A stretch of 8,230 bases of DNA, from NCBI GenBank assembly GCA_016872875.1, contig VGYW01000365.1, forward strand, positions 1-8,230, read 5' to 3'. Position 1 is the first letter of the stretch, and every line of letters starts with the position of its first letter. Source of the DNA: Planctomycetota bacterium (GTDB lineage: Bacteria > Planctomycetota > PUPC01 > DSUN01). The position numbers and the translations under genes were made by a program. The notes under the pieces were generated by a model. It did no database searches, had not been told where the DNA came from, and saw only the letters and a list, made by a program, of their open reading frames with translations. Shown in pieces: positions 1 to 6,802 of the stretch.

Positions 1-1
1 C

Positions 2-646
2 TTGCGGGACCCCAAGGACGCCTTCGAACGCGCCCGGAAGATGCGCCCCGAGAACCGCGGTGTGGCCTGCTACTCCATTACAATGGCTCTCCTCGCGGCC
101 GGCAAGAAGGAACAGGCAAAGCCGATAGCCGACTTCCTGGATGCGTTGGAGGAGTCTCGCGACTCGGAGAACTGGTTTGCCCAGGACCGTCTCCGACAGG
201 TCCGCGAGGCGATGCAGAAGGGCGTCGAGGAAAAGCCCCTGCCCATAATCGCAATGCCGGAGCACATCCAGGCGTTCCTCGGAGCCCCTGACATCCGCGG
301 CTTGGCGGGCATCCTGGACAGCGCCGAGATCCGCTTCCACGACTCGAAGCAGGCGAAGGCCTTCATTGCCGCGGCCCTTGCCTTGGCGCCCGAGTGCAGC
401 TTCGCGGGTGAAAAGCTCTTGTACCCCCGCCCATCAATGACATTGGGCGGGATCGCCGTCATCGCTGCGGTCGTTCAGGGGCCGGCCGACGCCGTGAAGT
501 GCGTGGAGGGAATCGGCGAGCCGGAGCTTCGCGCCTTCTACCTGATGGCCGCCTACGAGGCCGCCCACCCGTTGCCAGAGCCGGTCCGGGACTGGCCTTT
601 GCGGTTCCTGGCGGTGCCGGCCATCCACGTCCCAGCGCCGAAGTAG
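2..646 (+). CDS. C-terminal part of an unidentified helical (possibly TPR-like) protein, truncated at the left window edge
   Basis: The reading frame is open from the first bases to a TAG at 644-646, giving at least 214 codons. The true start is probably outside the window, because no ribosome site or start can be seen and the first in-frame TTG lies right at the edge. The visible N-terminal part (DAFERARKMRPEN, then a helix with ACYSITMALLAAGKKEQA) has the helix-turn-helix and Ala/Gly spacing of a TPR-like repeat. The middle is amphipathic helix, and residues around 140-160 (GGIAVIAAVVQG) are more hydrophobic. The end is proline-rich (VPAIHVPAPK). There is no catalytic motif or family signature I recognise. 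A promoter-like sequence follows 25 bp after the stop, so the gene is probably not in an operon with its neighbour. That the frame is coding is fairly secure; the function is unknown. Confidence 0.7.
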   Translation: MRDPKDAFERARKMRPENRGVACYSITMALLAAGKKEQAKPIADFLDALEESRDSENWFAQDRLRQVREAMQKGVEEKPLPIIAMPEHIQAFLGAPDIRGLAGILDSAEIRFHDSKQAKAFIAAALALAPECSFAGEKLLYPRPSMTLGGIAVIAAVVQGPADAVKCVEGIGEPELRAFYLMAAYEAAHPLPEPVRDWPLRFLAVPAIHVPAPK

Positions 647-670
647 GGGGGTGCCACGGCGCCGCCGGGA

Positions 671-699
671 TTGCGCAGGGGCAATGCGGTTGATATACT
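671..699 (+). promoter_or_regulatory. Sigma70-like promoter upstream of the GH89-like gene
   Basis: A TTGCGC hexamer at 671-676 is followed by a 17-nt spacer and TATACT at 694-699. TATACT matches five of six bases of the -10 consensus, and the TTG of the -35 box is intact. The AT-rich -10 stands out in very GC-rich DNA. Transcription would start near 706, leaving a leader of about 65 nt before the ATG at 771. The same -35 hexamer occurs in the other promoter candidate at 3078-3105. This is a prediction from sequence only. Confidence 0.6.
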
Positions 700-757
700 G
701 TTGCGCGCATGGCGGCCAGTGGTGCGCCAAGAACACACAGGGAGCAAGGGCGGTCTC

Positions 758-763
758 AGGAGG
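758..763 (+). promoter_or_regulatory. Shine-Dalgarno site that fixes the start at 771
   Basis: AGGAGG lies 7 nt upstream of the ATG at 771. The frame extends upstream to a GTG at 651, but that codon precedes the predicted promoter and has no comparable site. The 771 start also places a signal peptide at the N-terminus. Confidence 0.8.
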
Positions 764-770
764 CCAGGGC

Positions 771-3071
771 ATGTGGACCCGTTTGGTTTCGGCGTGGGTG
801 CTCGCCGCAGTCGCCTACTCGGAGGCCAGGGGGTTCGAGCTGGTGCGTGCGGGTAAGGCGGCGGCGACGATCGTGGTGTCGGAGAAGGCGCCCGAGCCGG
901 AGCGGCTGGCCGCCGCGGAGCTCCAGGCCCTGCTCGAGAGGTCCACGGGCGCGCGCCTGGCCATCGCGGCCAAGGCGCCCGACGGCGGGCAGCCAGCCGT
1001 CCTGGTCGGCCAGGCCGCCGTGCGCGAGGCGGGCGAGAAGCTCGCCGCCGCCGTGCCGTTCGCCCAGATGCGCGACGACGGCTACTCTGTCACCCTCGTG
1101 GCGCAGCCGCCGGCGCTCCTGGTCGTTGGCAACCAGCCGCGCGGAACCCTCCGCGCCGTCTACGACCTGTTGGAGGCCACGCTGGGCTGCGCGTTCTTCG
1201 TTGACGGCGACCACGTGCCGGCGCGCAAGGACGCGGTGGTGCAGGCGGGCGCCATCGTGGCCAACCCGGCCTTTCCCGACCGCACGTGCTACGTGCCCGT
1301 CGGGCTATACGGCCCTAAGCGGTTCCAGGCCACGCTGTGGAACGCAGAGGACTGGAAGGCGCACCTGCGCTGGATGGCGAAGAGGGGGCTGAACTGCCTC
1401 GCGGTGCCCTTCACGGCGTCGAGCCGGGCCTGGGGCGCGGCCTTCGACAAGGCGTTCCCCGAGGCCAAGGCCCACAGGCAGGAGACCCTTGCGGCGCAGG
1501 GCGGCCCGACGGCCCGCATGGGCTGGGGGCTTCACCCCGACCACACCACGGCGGTGCTCAGCGAGGCGTTCGCCTTCGCGCGGAAGTCGCTGGGCATCGA
1601 GGTCGCATACGTGTTCGCCTTCGGGGACTTCGAGGAGCCGCTCCGCAAGGCGGCGCCCGGCCTCAAGTGGCTGCCTGAGCAGGCGTCGCCCCTTCCCGCG
1701 CCCGCGGGCGGGAGCTGCACGCTGTCGGGCGCCGAGCCGAAGTGCCGCGAGCTACAGGCCAGGCTCTGGAAGGCCATCATCGAGACCTACGGCACCGGCC
1801 ACCGCTACGTCGTCGCCTGCCAGGACGCGCCGACCGCGGTGGCCCTCGACGTGTTGCGGCAGGTGGACCCGGCGATGAAGGCCCTCGTGCCCACCTGGGA
1901 AGCGCCCAGGTGGGGCGCCACGGCAGCGGCCCAGGCCGAGTTCATCCGCCAGCTCCCCAAAGAGGCCAAGCTGCTCTACTCCGACCCGGACCTCGGCCCG
2001 CTCTACACGGCCACGGAACGGCTGGCGGACCGCCCCTTCCAGTACGCCGTCCCCTGGGGCGGCGCCGCGTGCAACGACCTGCTCGAGAACCGCTTCGGCA
2101 TGCTCGCCAACACCTTCCACCACTTCGAGCACTCCAGGCCAAGGCCCCGCGCCGACGGCTTCTGGAACTGGAACGAGCTCCTGCGGGTGAACCCGATGAT
2201 GGACCATTTGAGTTCGGTGTTTGCGTGGGACGCGAGCTTCGTCTGGCGCGCGGAGGGCGCGGCCACGAACCGGGCGGTGAACGACTACCTCGAGCGGCGC
2301 TACGGCCCAGGCGCGGTCTTCCCGATGGCCGAGGCCCACAAGCAGGCCCTGCGCGGCGCGCCGCGCCTGGAGGCTGGAGCGAACTACAGGGAGTACGTGC
2401 GGTTGGCCACCCTGCCTGCGCCGGGCAGCGCGGCGGCGCGCACCGCCATCGCCCTCGCACTCGCCTGCAAGGCCGCTATCGCCCCGGGCTCCTTCTACGA
2501 GCCTGACCTGGCCGACATGGGGCGCGGCTACCTGCACCAGTGCATCCAGGAGCAGTGCGCCCGCGTGCTTGCCACCGTGCGCGACGCCAAGCGCGCCGCG
2601 GGGTCCAAGGCCTACACCGACCAGCTCAAGAAGGACTCGCTCGCCGCCGTCCAGAAGGCCGAGGCCCGCCTGACGGCCGCCCACAAGGCCCTCAGCCGCC
2701 TGATCGCCACGCGCAAGGACATGTGCCTCGACGAGGCCATCATGGAGGCCGTAGCCACCAAGGGCGCCAACAAGCTCCTGCCCCAGGCCATCCGCGAGCA
2801 CCAGAGCGGCCTCTTCGCCAACGCCTACCCGCTCACCGACTCCATCGAGTACCACCAACACGTCGCCGCCCGCCAGCTCCGCCACCTGCTCGACTACGCG
2901 AAGCGCGAGGCCGACGCACCGACCGCCGAGCCCGTCCCCGGCTGGGAGACCTTCTTCGGCCAGGGGGCCGCGGAGTTCGTCGAGAAGTGCGAGCCGGCCG
3001 GCTACGACAAGAAGGCCGAGAAGGCAACCCCCAGCGCCATCCTTCAGGAATTCCTCGAGAGCGGTGAGTGA
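771..3071 (+). CDS. Secreted GH89-like (alpha-N-acetylglucosaminidase-like) protein with altered catalytic site
   Basis: This 766-aa exported protein starts with a signal peptide (MWTR, hydrophobic LVSAWVLAAVAY, then SEARG), so it should act in the periplasm or outside the cell. Residues about 22-160 look like the alpha/beta N-terminal domain common to GH20, GH67 and GH89 proteins (AAAELQALLERSTGA; RGTLRAVYDLLEATLGC). Residues about 185-490 resemble the GH89 barrel in order: WMAKRGLNCLAVPFT (201-215), a GTGHRYVV strand (341-348), a VDP motif (365-367), FIRQLPKEAKLL (391-402), and WNELLRVNP (467-475) followed by an AW (485-486). RRYG (509-512) and a helical C-terminus follow, as in GH89. E469 fits the nucleophile position. 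The position of the acid/base Glu (the FNE of NAGLU) reads QDA at 351-353, so normal hydrolysis is doubtful. The gene has its own promoter and a second promoter follows it, so it looks monocistronic. The family call rests on remembered motifs; a related DUF4838 or GH67-type protein is the alternative. Confidence 0.6.
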   Translation: MWTRLVSAWVLAAVAYSEARGFELVRAGKAAATIVVSEKAPEPERLAAAELQALLERSTGARLAIAAKAPDGGQPAVLVGQAAVREAGEKLAAAVPFAQMRDDGYSVTLVAQPPALLVVGNQPRGTLRAVYDLLEATLGCAFFVDGDHVPARKDAVVQAGAIVANPAFPDRTCYVPVGLYGPKRFQATLWNAEDWKAHLRWMAKRGLNCLAVPFTASSRAWGAAFDKAFPEAKAHRQETLAAQGGPTARMGWGLHPDHTTAVLSEAFAFARKSLGIEVAYVFAFGDFEEPLRKAAPGLKWLPEQASPLPAPAGGSCTLSGAEPKCRELQARLWKAIIETYGTGHRYVVACQDAPTAVALDVLRQVDPAMKALVPTWEAPRWGATAAAQAEFIRQLPKEAKLLYSDPDLGPLYTATERLADRPFQYAVPWGGAACNDLLENRFGMLANTFHHFEHSRPRPRADGFWNWNELLRVNPMMDHLSSVFAWDASFVWRAEGAATNRAVNDYLERRYGPGAVFPMAEAHKQALRGAPRLEAGANYREYVRLATLPAPGSAAARTAIALALACKAAIAPGSFYEPDLADMGRGYLHQCIQEQCARVLATVRDAKRAAGSKAYTDQLKKDSLAAVQKAEARLTAAHKALSRLIATRKDMCLDEAIMEAVATKGANKLLPQAIREHQSGLFANAYPLTDSIEYHQHVAARQLRHLLDYAKREADAPTAEPVPGWETFFGQGAAEFVEKCEPAGYDKKAEKATPSAILQEFLESGE

Positions 3072-3077
3072 GAGCGC

Positions 3078-3105
3078 TTGCGCGGGCGCGCGGTTTCCGT
3101 ATAAT
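3078..3105 (+). promoter_or_regulatory. Sigma70-like promoter of the V/A-type ATPase operon
   Basis: TTGCGC at 3078-3083, a 16-nt spacer, and a perfect -10 TATAAT at 3100-3105 continue into TAATTAATC, a rare AT-rich patch here. The pair begins 6 bp after the stop of the GH89-like gene and lies about 75-100 bp upstream of the first ATPase start. It would make the operon independent of the upstream gene. Transcription would begin near 3112. Confidence 0.68.
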
Positions 3106-3113
3106 TAATCGAA

Positions 3114-3131
3114 GCGCCCGGGATAGGGCGC
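3114..3131 (+). other. Stem-loop in the ATPase operon leader
   Basis: GCGCCC (3114-3119) and GGGCGC (3126-3131) form a perfect 6-bp GC stem around a 6-nt loop. It begins within a few bases of the predicted transcription start. There is no T-tract after it, so it is not a convincing intrinsic terminator. A 5' stem that protects the mRNA from decay is possible but unproven. Confidence 0.4.
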
Positions 3132-3181
3132 GGCATTTCCGACTACAGCAGCTATGGGCCGGCCGGACGGGATACCCAGGG

Positions 3182-3508
3182 ATGACGCAGAGCGTGCTCG
3201 ACGGCGTAGTGGCGATCGAGGCCAAGGCGGCTAAGGTGGTGGACGATGCGAAGGAACGCTCCCGCCAGGCCCGCGAGAAGGTGAAGAGCGAGCTCGACAG
3301 CCTTGCCAGGGAGCTCGATGAGCAGGGTAAGCGCGAGATGGCTCAGTACCAGGGCGAAGCCGAGAACAAGAAGGCCGCGGCTCTTGCCTCACTCGACCGC
3401 CGCCTCGCACTCGCTCTGGCCGCGCTGGAGCGCGTGCGCGCCGAGCGCGTGGCGCCCCTGGTCGAGGAACTGCTGAGGCTTCTGGAGCAGCGGGCCGATG
3501 GCAATTGA
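3182..3508 (+). CDS. ntpF: V/A-type ATPase peripheral stalk subunit H/G (NtpF-like)
   Basis: This 108-aa, highly charged, alanine- and glutamate-rich protein is almost entirely helix. Residues about 8-75 form a continuous coiled coil (EAKAAKVVDDAKERSRQ, then REKVKSELDSLARELDEQ), and a basic, leucine-rich C-terminal helix follows. Proteins of this size and composition at the head of V/A-ATPase operons are the H/G subunit. It pairs with subunit E in a right-handed coiled coil to form the peripheral stalk that holds the catalytic head against the membrane stator. I chose the ATG at 3182, which gives the usual length of about 105 aa and has a weak GGGA site 9 nt upstream. The frame extends upstream to 3068, but that part overlaps the promoter and is not coiled-coil-like. 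The stop overlaps the start of subunit I by 11 bp, which suggests translational coupling. Sequence conservation in this family is low, so the call depends partly on context. Confidence 0.8.
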   Translation: MTQSVLDGVVAIEAKAAKVVDDAKERSRQAREKVKSELDSLARELDEQGKREMAQYQGEAENKKAAALASLDRRLALALAALERVRAERVAPLVEELLRLLEQRADGN

Positions 3509-5522
3509 CCCAGTCAAGAAGGTCTGGCTCGTCTGCCCGGCCGCCCACGCGCAAGAGGTGCCGGAGCGGCTGGCCCGCAGCGGGCTGGTCCACGTGGCCG
3601 AGGCGCCGAAGGGGGAGGCCGCCGAGGGCAAAGCGGCCATCGCGTCGCTCGGCGCCGACACCCGCTCGCTCGATGCCGCCATCCGCCGGCTGAGCGAGAC
3701 CCTCGCCATCCTGTCCGAGTTCTCCAAGAGCGCGCGCGACCTGCTCTCGAACCTCATCGCGACGCCGGTGGAGACGACGCGAGCCGAGCTGGCCGCAGCC
3801 GTCGAGGCCATCGAGGTCGAGGCGCTCCACGAGAAGGCCAAGGCCCTGGCCGCCCAGCGTGCCGCGGCGCAGGCCGCGCTCGCCAAGGCCAACGAGCGGC
3901 TCGCGGCCATCGGCGCCTTCGCCGCGCTCGCCGTGCTCCTGCCCGCCGAGGGCGCGCTGCGGTGGACCCGCGCCAACCTCTGGCTCGCCCCGGCCAAGCA
4001 GGTCCGCCGCATCGCCGAAGGCGGCCTCGCCCCCGAGGGCCTCACCGTCGAGCAGCTCGCCGCCAGCGGCAACAAGGCCCTCGTGGCTACCGTGGCTCTG
4101 CGCGAGGACGCCGACGAGGCGCTCCACCGCCTCCACGAGCTCGGTTTCCAACCCGTCCCGGCCCCCGAGCGCTCGACCACCCTCGACGCCCACGTGCGTG
4201 CCATCGAGGGGGAGCGCGCGGCGGCGGAGGGGGCCATCGCCGCGGCCAACGCCGAGCTTGCCGAGCTCGGCAAGCTCCGCCACAAGGTGGAGCTCGTGCT
4301 CGGCTACTGCGAGGGCAAGGCGGAGACCGCCCGCGCCGCCGGCAAGATGCTCGCCACCGGCCGGGCCGCCCTCCTCGCCGGCTACGTCCGCGTCCGCGAC
4401 CTCAGGGCCTTCGAGGAGGCCGTGGCCCGCGACCTCCCCCAGGTCGCCGCCGTCGTCGAGGACCCCGCCCCTGGCGAGAGCGTGCCCGTCTCCCTCACCA
4501 ACTCGCGGCTCGTCCGCCCCGCGCAGTTCCTGGTCGAGATGTTCGGCCTGCCACCCTACTCGGCGTTCGACCCGTCGCCCTTCCTCTTCCTGAGCTTCGT
4601 GGTCTTCTACGGGATTTGCTTCGGGGACGCCATCTACGCCTTGGTGCAATTCGCGCTGGCCTGGGCGCTGGTGCGGCGCTTCCGCAGCTATCCGGGCATC
4701 AGGAGCCTCTTCGCGCTCCTCGTCTGGGGGGCGGTGAGCTCCTTCGTTGTCGGAGTCTTCACCGGCACGTGGGCCGCCGACCTCTGGGCGCCGGCCGACC
4801 CCGCGCGGGCGAACGCCGTCCAACGCCTCCTGGCCGCACTGACCGTCGTGGACCCCGTGAAGAGCCCGCTCCAGGTGCTGGCCATCGCCCTGCTGCTGGG
4901 GGTGGCCAACCAGCTCTGGGGCGTCACGATGAAACTCTACGGCATGTGGCGAGCCGGGGACAGGTTGGGCGCGGTCTGCGACGCCGGCCTGTGGTATCTC
5001 GTGCTGCCGGGCCTGGCCATCCACGTGGCGGCGTTCTTCGCGCCCGAGACGCCGCGGTGGCTGGTGCAGGTCGGCACGCTGCTGCTGGTGGTGGGGGCGG
5101 CCGGCCTGGTGCTCACCCAGGGCCGCAACGAGAAGTCGCTCGCGGGCAAGGCCATCATCGGGCTGGTCAGCCTGTATGGTATCATGGGCTCGTACGGCTG
5201 CGTGTCGTTCATCGGCGACGCGCTGTCCTATAGCCGCCTGCTCGCCCTGGCGCTCACCACGTCAATCGTGGGGATGGCGGTGAACATCATCGGCGGCATC
5301 CTGCGGACGATGCTGGAGAGCCCGGCGCTGCTGGGCACCGTGGTTTGCGTGGCCTTCGTGGTCTTCGGCCACCTGCTCAACATCGTGCTGAGCGCCCTGG
5401 GGGCGTTCATCCATTCGGCGCGTCTCATCTTCGTGGAGTTCTTCGGCCGCTTCTACGAGCCTGGGGCGCAACGCTTCGTGCCCCTCGGCTCCGCCGGCGG
5501 CCGCATCCGCGTGGTGGATTGA
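3498..5522 (+). CDS. ntpI: V/A-type ATPase membrane stator subunit I (subunit a homologue)
   Basis: Subunit I provides the two half-channels through which ions reach the rotating c-ring, and it anchors the peripheral stalks. The 674-aa length is normal for bacterial subunit I. Residues 1 to about 345 are the soluble arm: an alpha/beta lobe, then helical hairpins (about 60-140 and 230-290). Residues about 360-640 carry about seven to eight hydrophobic segments. The hallmark stretch is present (DPSPFLFLSFVVFYGICFGD, 358-377). LSYSRLLALAL (576-586) supplies R580, matching the essential channel arginine (Vph1 R735). HSARLIFVEFFGRFYEPG (639-656) supplies R642, matching the second conserved arginine (Vph1 R799). 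The ATG at 3498 has a GGAG 10 nt upstream inside the preceding gene and overlaps it by 11 bp. The next gene, K, follows after 31 bp. No key residue appears to be missing. Confidence 0.95.
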   Translation: MAIDPVKKVWLVCPAAHAQEVPERLARSGLVHVAEAPKGEAAEGKAAIASLGADTRSLDAAIRRLSETLAILSEFSKSARDLLSNLIATPVETTRAELAAAVEAIEVEALHEKAKALAAQRAAAQAALAKANERLAAIGAFAALAVLLPAEGALRWTRANLWLAPAKQVRRIAEGGLAPEGLTVEQLAASGNKALVATVALREDADEALHRLHELGFQPVPAPERSTTLDAHVRAIEGERAAAEGAIAAANAELAELGKLRHKVELVLGYCEGKAETARAAGKMLATGRAALLAGYVRVRDLRAFEEAVARDLPQVAAVVEDPAPGESVPVSLTNSRLVRPAQFLVEMFGLPPYSAFDPSPFLFLSFVVFYGICFGDAIYALVQFALAWALVRRFRSYPGIRSLFALLVWGAVSSFVVGVFTGTWAADLWAPADPARANAVQRLLAALTVVDPVKSPLQVLAIALLLGVANQLWGVTMKLYGMWRAGDRLGAVCDAGLWYLVLPGLAIHVAAFFAPETPRWLVQVGTLLLVVGAAGLVLTQGRNEKSLAGKAIIGLVSLYGIMGSYGCVSFIGDALSYSRLLALALTTSIVGMAVNIIGGILRTMLESPALLGTVVCVAFVVFGHLLNIVLSALGAFIHSARLIFVEFFGRFYEPGAQRFVPLGSAGGRIRVVD

Positions 5523-5536
5523 GCCCTGTGGCCATT

Positions 5537-5544
5537 TAGGAGGT
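5537..5544 (+). promoter_or_regulatory. Very strong Shine-Dalgarno site for subunit K
   Basis: TAGGAGGT matches the anti-Shine-Dalgarno sequence over almost its full length and sits 9 nt before the ATG at 5554. It is the strongest ribosome site in the operon. It precedes the subunit needed in the most copies, the ring proteolipid. Confidence 0.8.
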
Positions 5545-5553
5545 CTTTGAGGC

Positions 5554-6066
5554 ATGGAGAAGTTCTGGGAACTGTACTTCACGCAGACTGGTATCGGCTG
5601 GGCGCTGGTCGGTGCGGCGATGGCCGTGATGTTCGGCGGGGTCGGCTCGGCCCGCGGCATCCGCATCGCGGGCGCGCAGGCCGGCGGCGCGCTCTCCGAG
5701 AAGCCCGAGCTCTTCGGCAAGCTCCTGGTGCTCATGGCCCTGCCGGGCACCCAGGGCTTCTACTCGTTCATCATCGCCATCCTGATCGCCAACAACACGG
5801 GGCTGACGAAGGCCCAGCCGATAGCCCTCACGCCGGTGCAGGGCATCGGCCTGATGTTCGTGGGCATCTGCGCCGGCATCGTGGAGTGGCGCAGCGCCAT
5901 CTACCAGGGCGAGGCATCCGCCGCCGCAATCAACCTCACGGCGCGCCGGCCCGAAGAGTCGGGCCGCGCCATCCTCATCCCGGCACTCGTCGAGACCTAC
6001 GCCGTCGTGGCGCTCCTCGCCGCCATCCTCTTCATCGGCTGGATCACCGGGATGAAGCTGGCCTGA
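5554..6066 (+). CDS. ntpK: V/A-type ATPase proteolipid subunit K (c-ring), predicted Na+-binding type
   Basis: This 170-aa protein has four transmembrane helices (about 14-36, 56-80, 96-118, 140-165). It is the fused double-hairpin form of the ring subunit, close in length to Enterococcus hirae NtpK. The two halves keep their glycine-rich helices (FGGVGSARG; GLMFVGICAG). The second helix has LPGTQG (63-68) with glutamine rather than a carboxylate. The fourth has VETYA (146-150), whose E147 is the single ion-carrying carboxylate. NtpK ligands L61, T64, Q65, Q110 and E139 align with L63, T66, Q67, Q118 and E147. The 29-residue spacing from Q118 to E147 is the same as in NtpK. This supports Na+ coupling, although H+ use cannot be excluded. 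The gene starts at an ATG behind a near-ideal ribosome site, and subunit E follows after 28 bp. Confidence 0.96.
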   Translation: MEKFWELYFTQTGIGWALVGAAMAVMFGGVGSARGIRIAGAQAGGALSEKPELFGKLLVLMALPGTQGFYSFIIAILIANNTGLTKAQPIALTPVQGIGLMFVGICAGIVEWRSAIYQGEASAAAINLTARRPEESGRAILIPALVETYAVVALLAAILFIGWITGMKLA

Positions 6067-6081
6067 GCGCCCCGCCACGCC

Positions 6082-6086
6082 AGGAG
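6082..6086 (+). promoter_or_regulatory. Shine-Dalgarno site that fixes a TTG start for subunit E
   Basis: AGGAG lies 8 nt before the TTG at 6095. No in-frame ATG or GTG is closer to the conserved N-terminus of subunit E, so TTG is the best start. Confidence 0.75.
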
Positions 6087-6094
6087 TCGCACAC

Positions 6095-6694
6095 TTGTCC
6101 CTCCAAGACGTCGAGAAGAAGGTGCTCGCGGCCGCGGAGGCCGAGGCCAGCAAGCTGCTGGACGCCGCCGAGGCCGAGGCCAGAGCCGAGCTCGAACGCC
6201 GCTCCGCCGCGCTCCGCGACGAGCAGCGGCGCCGCCTGGCCGCCGCCAAGGCCGAGGCCGACGCCGCGGCCGAGCGCGACGCCAACACCCGCCGCGCCGA
6301 CCACGCGATGAAGCTCCTCCAGGCCAGGAACGAAATCCTCGAGGCAGTCTTCAGCGGCGTCCGCGACCGCGCGCTCGCCGGCCAGGGCTTCGACTACCCC
6401 CGCTGGCTCGCCGCCCAGGTGCGCCGCGCCTGCGCCACGGCCGCCCGCGGCTCCCTTCAGTGCTCCGAGCGCGACCGCCAGGCGGTCGAGGCCCTCCTCC
6501 GCCAGGCCGGCGCCACAGGCGTCGCCCTCGCGCCCACGCCCGGCGCCATGCGCGGCGGAGTCTACCTCCAAGGCGAGGGGCTCGACCTCGACCTCACGCT
6601 CGACGCCGCCCTCGCCGACCTGCGCGACGAGCTCGCAATGTCCCTCGCCCAGCGCCTCTTCGGCGACGTGCCGACCCTGAGCGGCCAGGAGTGA
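6095..6694 (+). CDS. ntpE: V/A-type ATPase peripheral stalk subunit E
   Basis: Subunit E partners with H/G in the peripheral stalk, and its C-terminal head binds the top of the catalytic B subunits. The 199-aa length is typical. Residues about 5-90 are a long Ala/Glu/Arg-rich coiled coil (VLAAAEAEASKLLDAAEAEA). Residues about 95-199 are the globular domain and carry the family's C-terminal pattern: MRGGVYLQGEG (152-162), an alternating acidic strand (LDLDLTLD), a helix starting AALADLRDEL, then LAQRLFG (184-190). The start is TTG with AGGAG 8 nt upstream. Subunit K ends 28 bp before it and subunit C begins 108 bp after it. That gap is the longest within the operon, and a large inverted repeat fills most of it. 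Confidence 0.92.
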   Translation: MSLQDVEKKVLAAAEAEASKLLDAAEAEARAELERRSAALRDEQRRRLAAAKAEADAAAERDANTRRADHAMKLLQARNEILEAVFSGVRDRALAGQGFDYPRWLAAQVRRACATAARGSLQCSERDRQAVEALLRQAGATGVALAPTPGAMRGGVYLQGEGLDLDLTLDAALADLRDELAMSLAQRLFGDVPTLSGQE

Positions 6695-6706
6695 GAAACG
6701 CCATGC

Positions 6707-6790
6707 GAGGGGATGGTTGGATGAATGGATGGGTGCAGGAACCTCTTGTCTGGCATCCATCCGCCCATCCATACATCCATTCATCCTCTC
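6707..6790 (+). repeat. Long imperfect inverted repeat built from GGAT/ATCC tetranucleotides between subunits E and C
   Basis: Positions 6707-6735 can pair with 6762-6790. Of 29 positions, 24 are Watson-Crick pairs, three are G-U wobbles (6710/6787, 6716/6781, 6734/6763) and two are mismatches (6717/6780, 6724/6773). The loop is 26 nt (6736-6761). The core arm at 6719-6731 is perfectly repeated in reverse at 6774-6786. The left arm is a run of GGAT-like tetranucleotides and the right arm a run of ATCC-like ones. The stem ends directly against the AGGAG at 6791-6795 that serves subunit C. In the mRNA this hairpin could limit access to that site or mark an RNA-processing boundary; both ideas are inference. 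There is no T-tract, so it is not a standard terminator. Confidence 0.8.
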
Positions 6791-6795
6791 AGGAG
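6791..6795 (+). promoter_or_regulatory. Shine-Dalgarno site that fixes a TTG start for subunit C
   Basis: AGGAG lies 7 nt upstream of the TTG at 6803. An in-frame ATG at 6725 lies inside the left arm of the inverted repeat, has no ribosome site and would add 26 residues of translated repeat. The TTG is therefore preferred. Confidence 0.75.
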
Positions 6796-6802
6796 TTACC
6801 CT

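Noticed and set aside
647..670. Possible terminator after the first gene
   Set aside because: GC-rich, partly palindromic sequence (CGGCGCCG) is present, but there is no stable extended stem or T-tract.
651..770. Upstream extension of the GH89-like gene to a GTG at 651
   Set aside because: It would begin before the predicted promoter and bury the signal peptide. The ATG at 771 has an AGGAGG at ideal spacing.
759..831. 11-bp direct repeat GGAGGCCAGGG at 759-769 and 821-831
   Set aside because: One copy is the ribosome site and the other lies in the coding sequence. Short GC-rich words recur by chance in this DNA.
1752..2885. 377-codon minus-strand open frame opposite the GH89-like gene
   Set aside because: It is a shadow frame of a GC-rich gene, with low-complexity composition, no ribosome site and no family resemblance.
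3068..3181. Upstream extension of the H/G subunit to 3068
   Set aside because: The segment overlaps the stop of the previous gene and the promoter, lacks coiled-coil character, and makes the protein longer than its family.
3231..5024. 597-codon minus-strand open frame opposite the H/G and I genes
   Set aside because: It is antisense to the well-supported subunit I. Its composition (Gly, Glu, Arg, His, Leu) is what the complement of GC-rich coding DNA gives, with no recognisable domain.
6725..6802. ATG start for subunit C at 6725
   Set aside because: It lies inside the left arm of the inverted repeat without a ribosome site. The added residues are translated repeat, and the TTG at 6803 has AGGAG at 7 nt.
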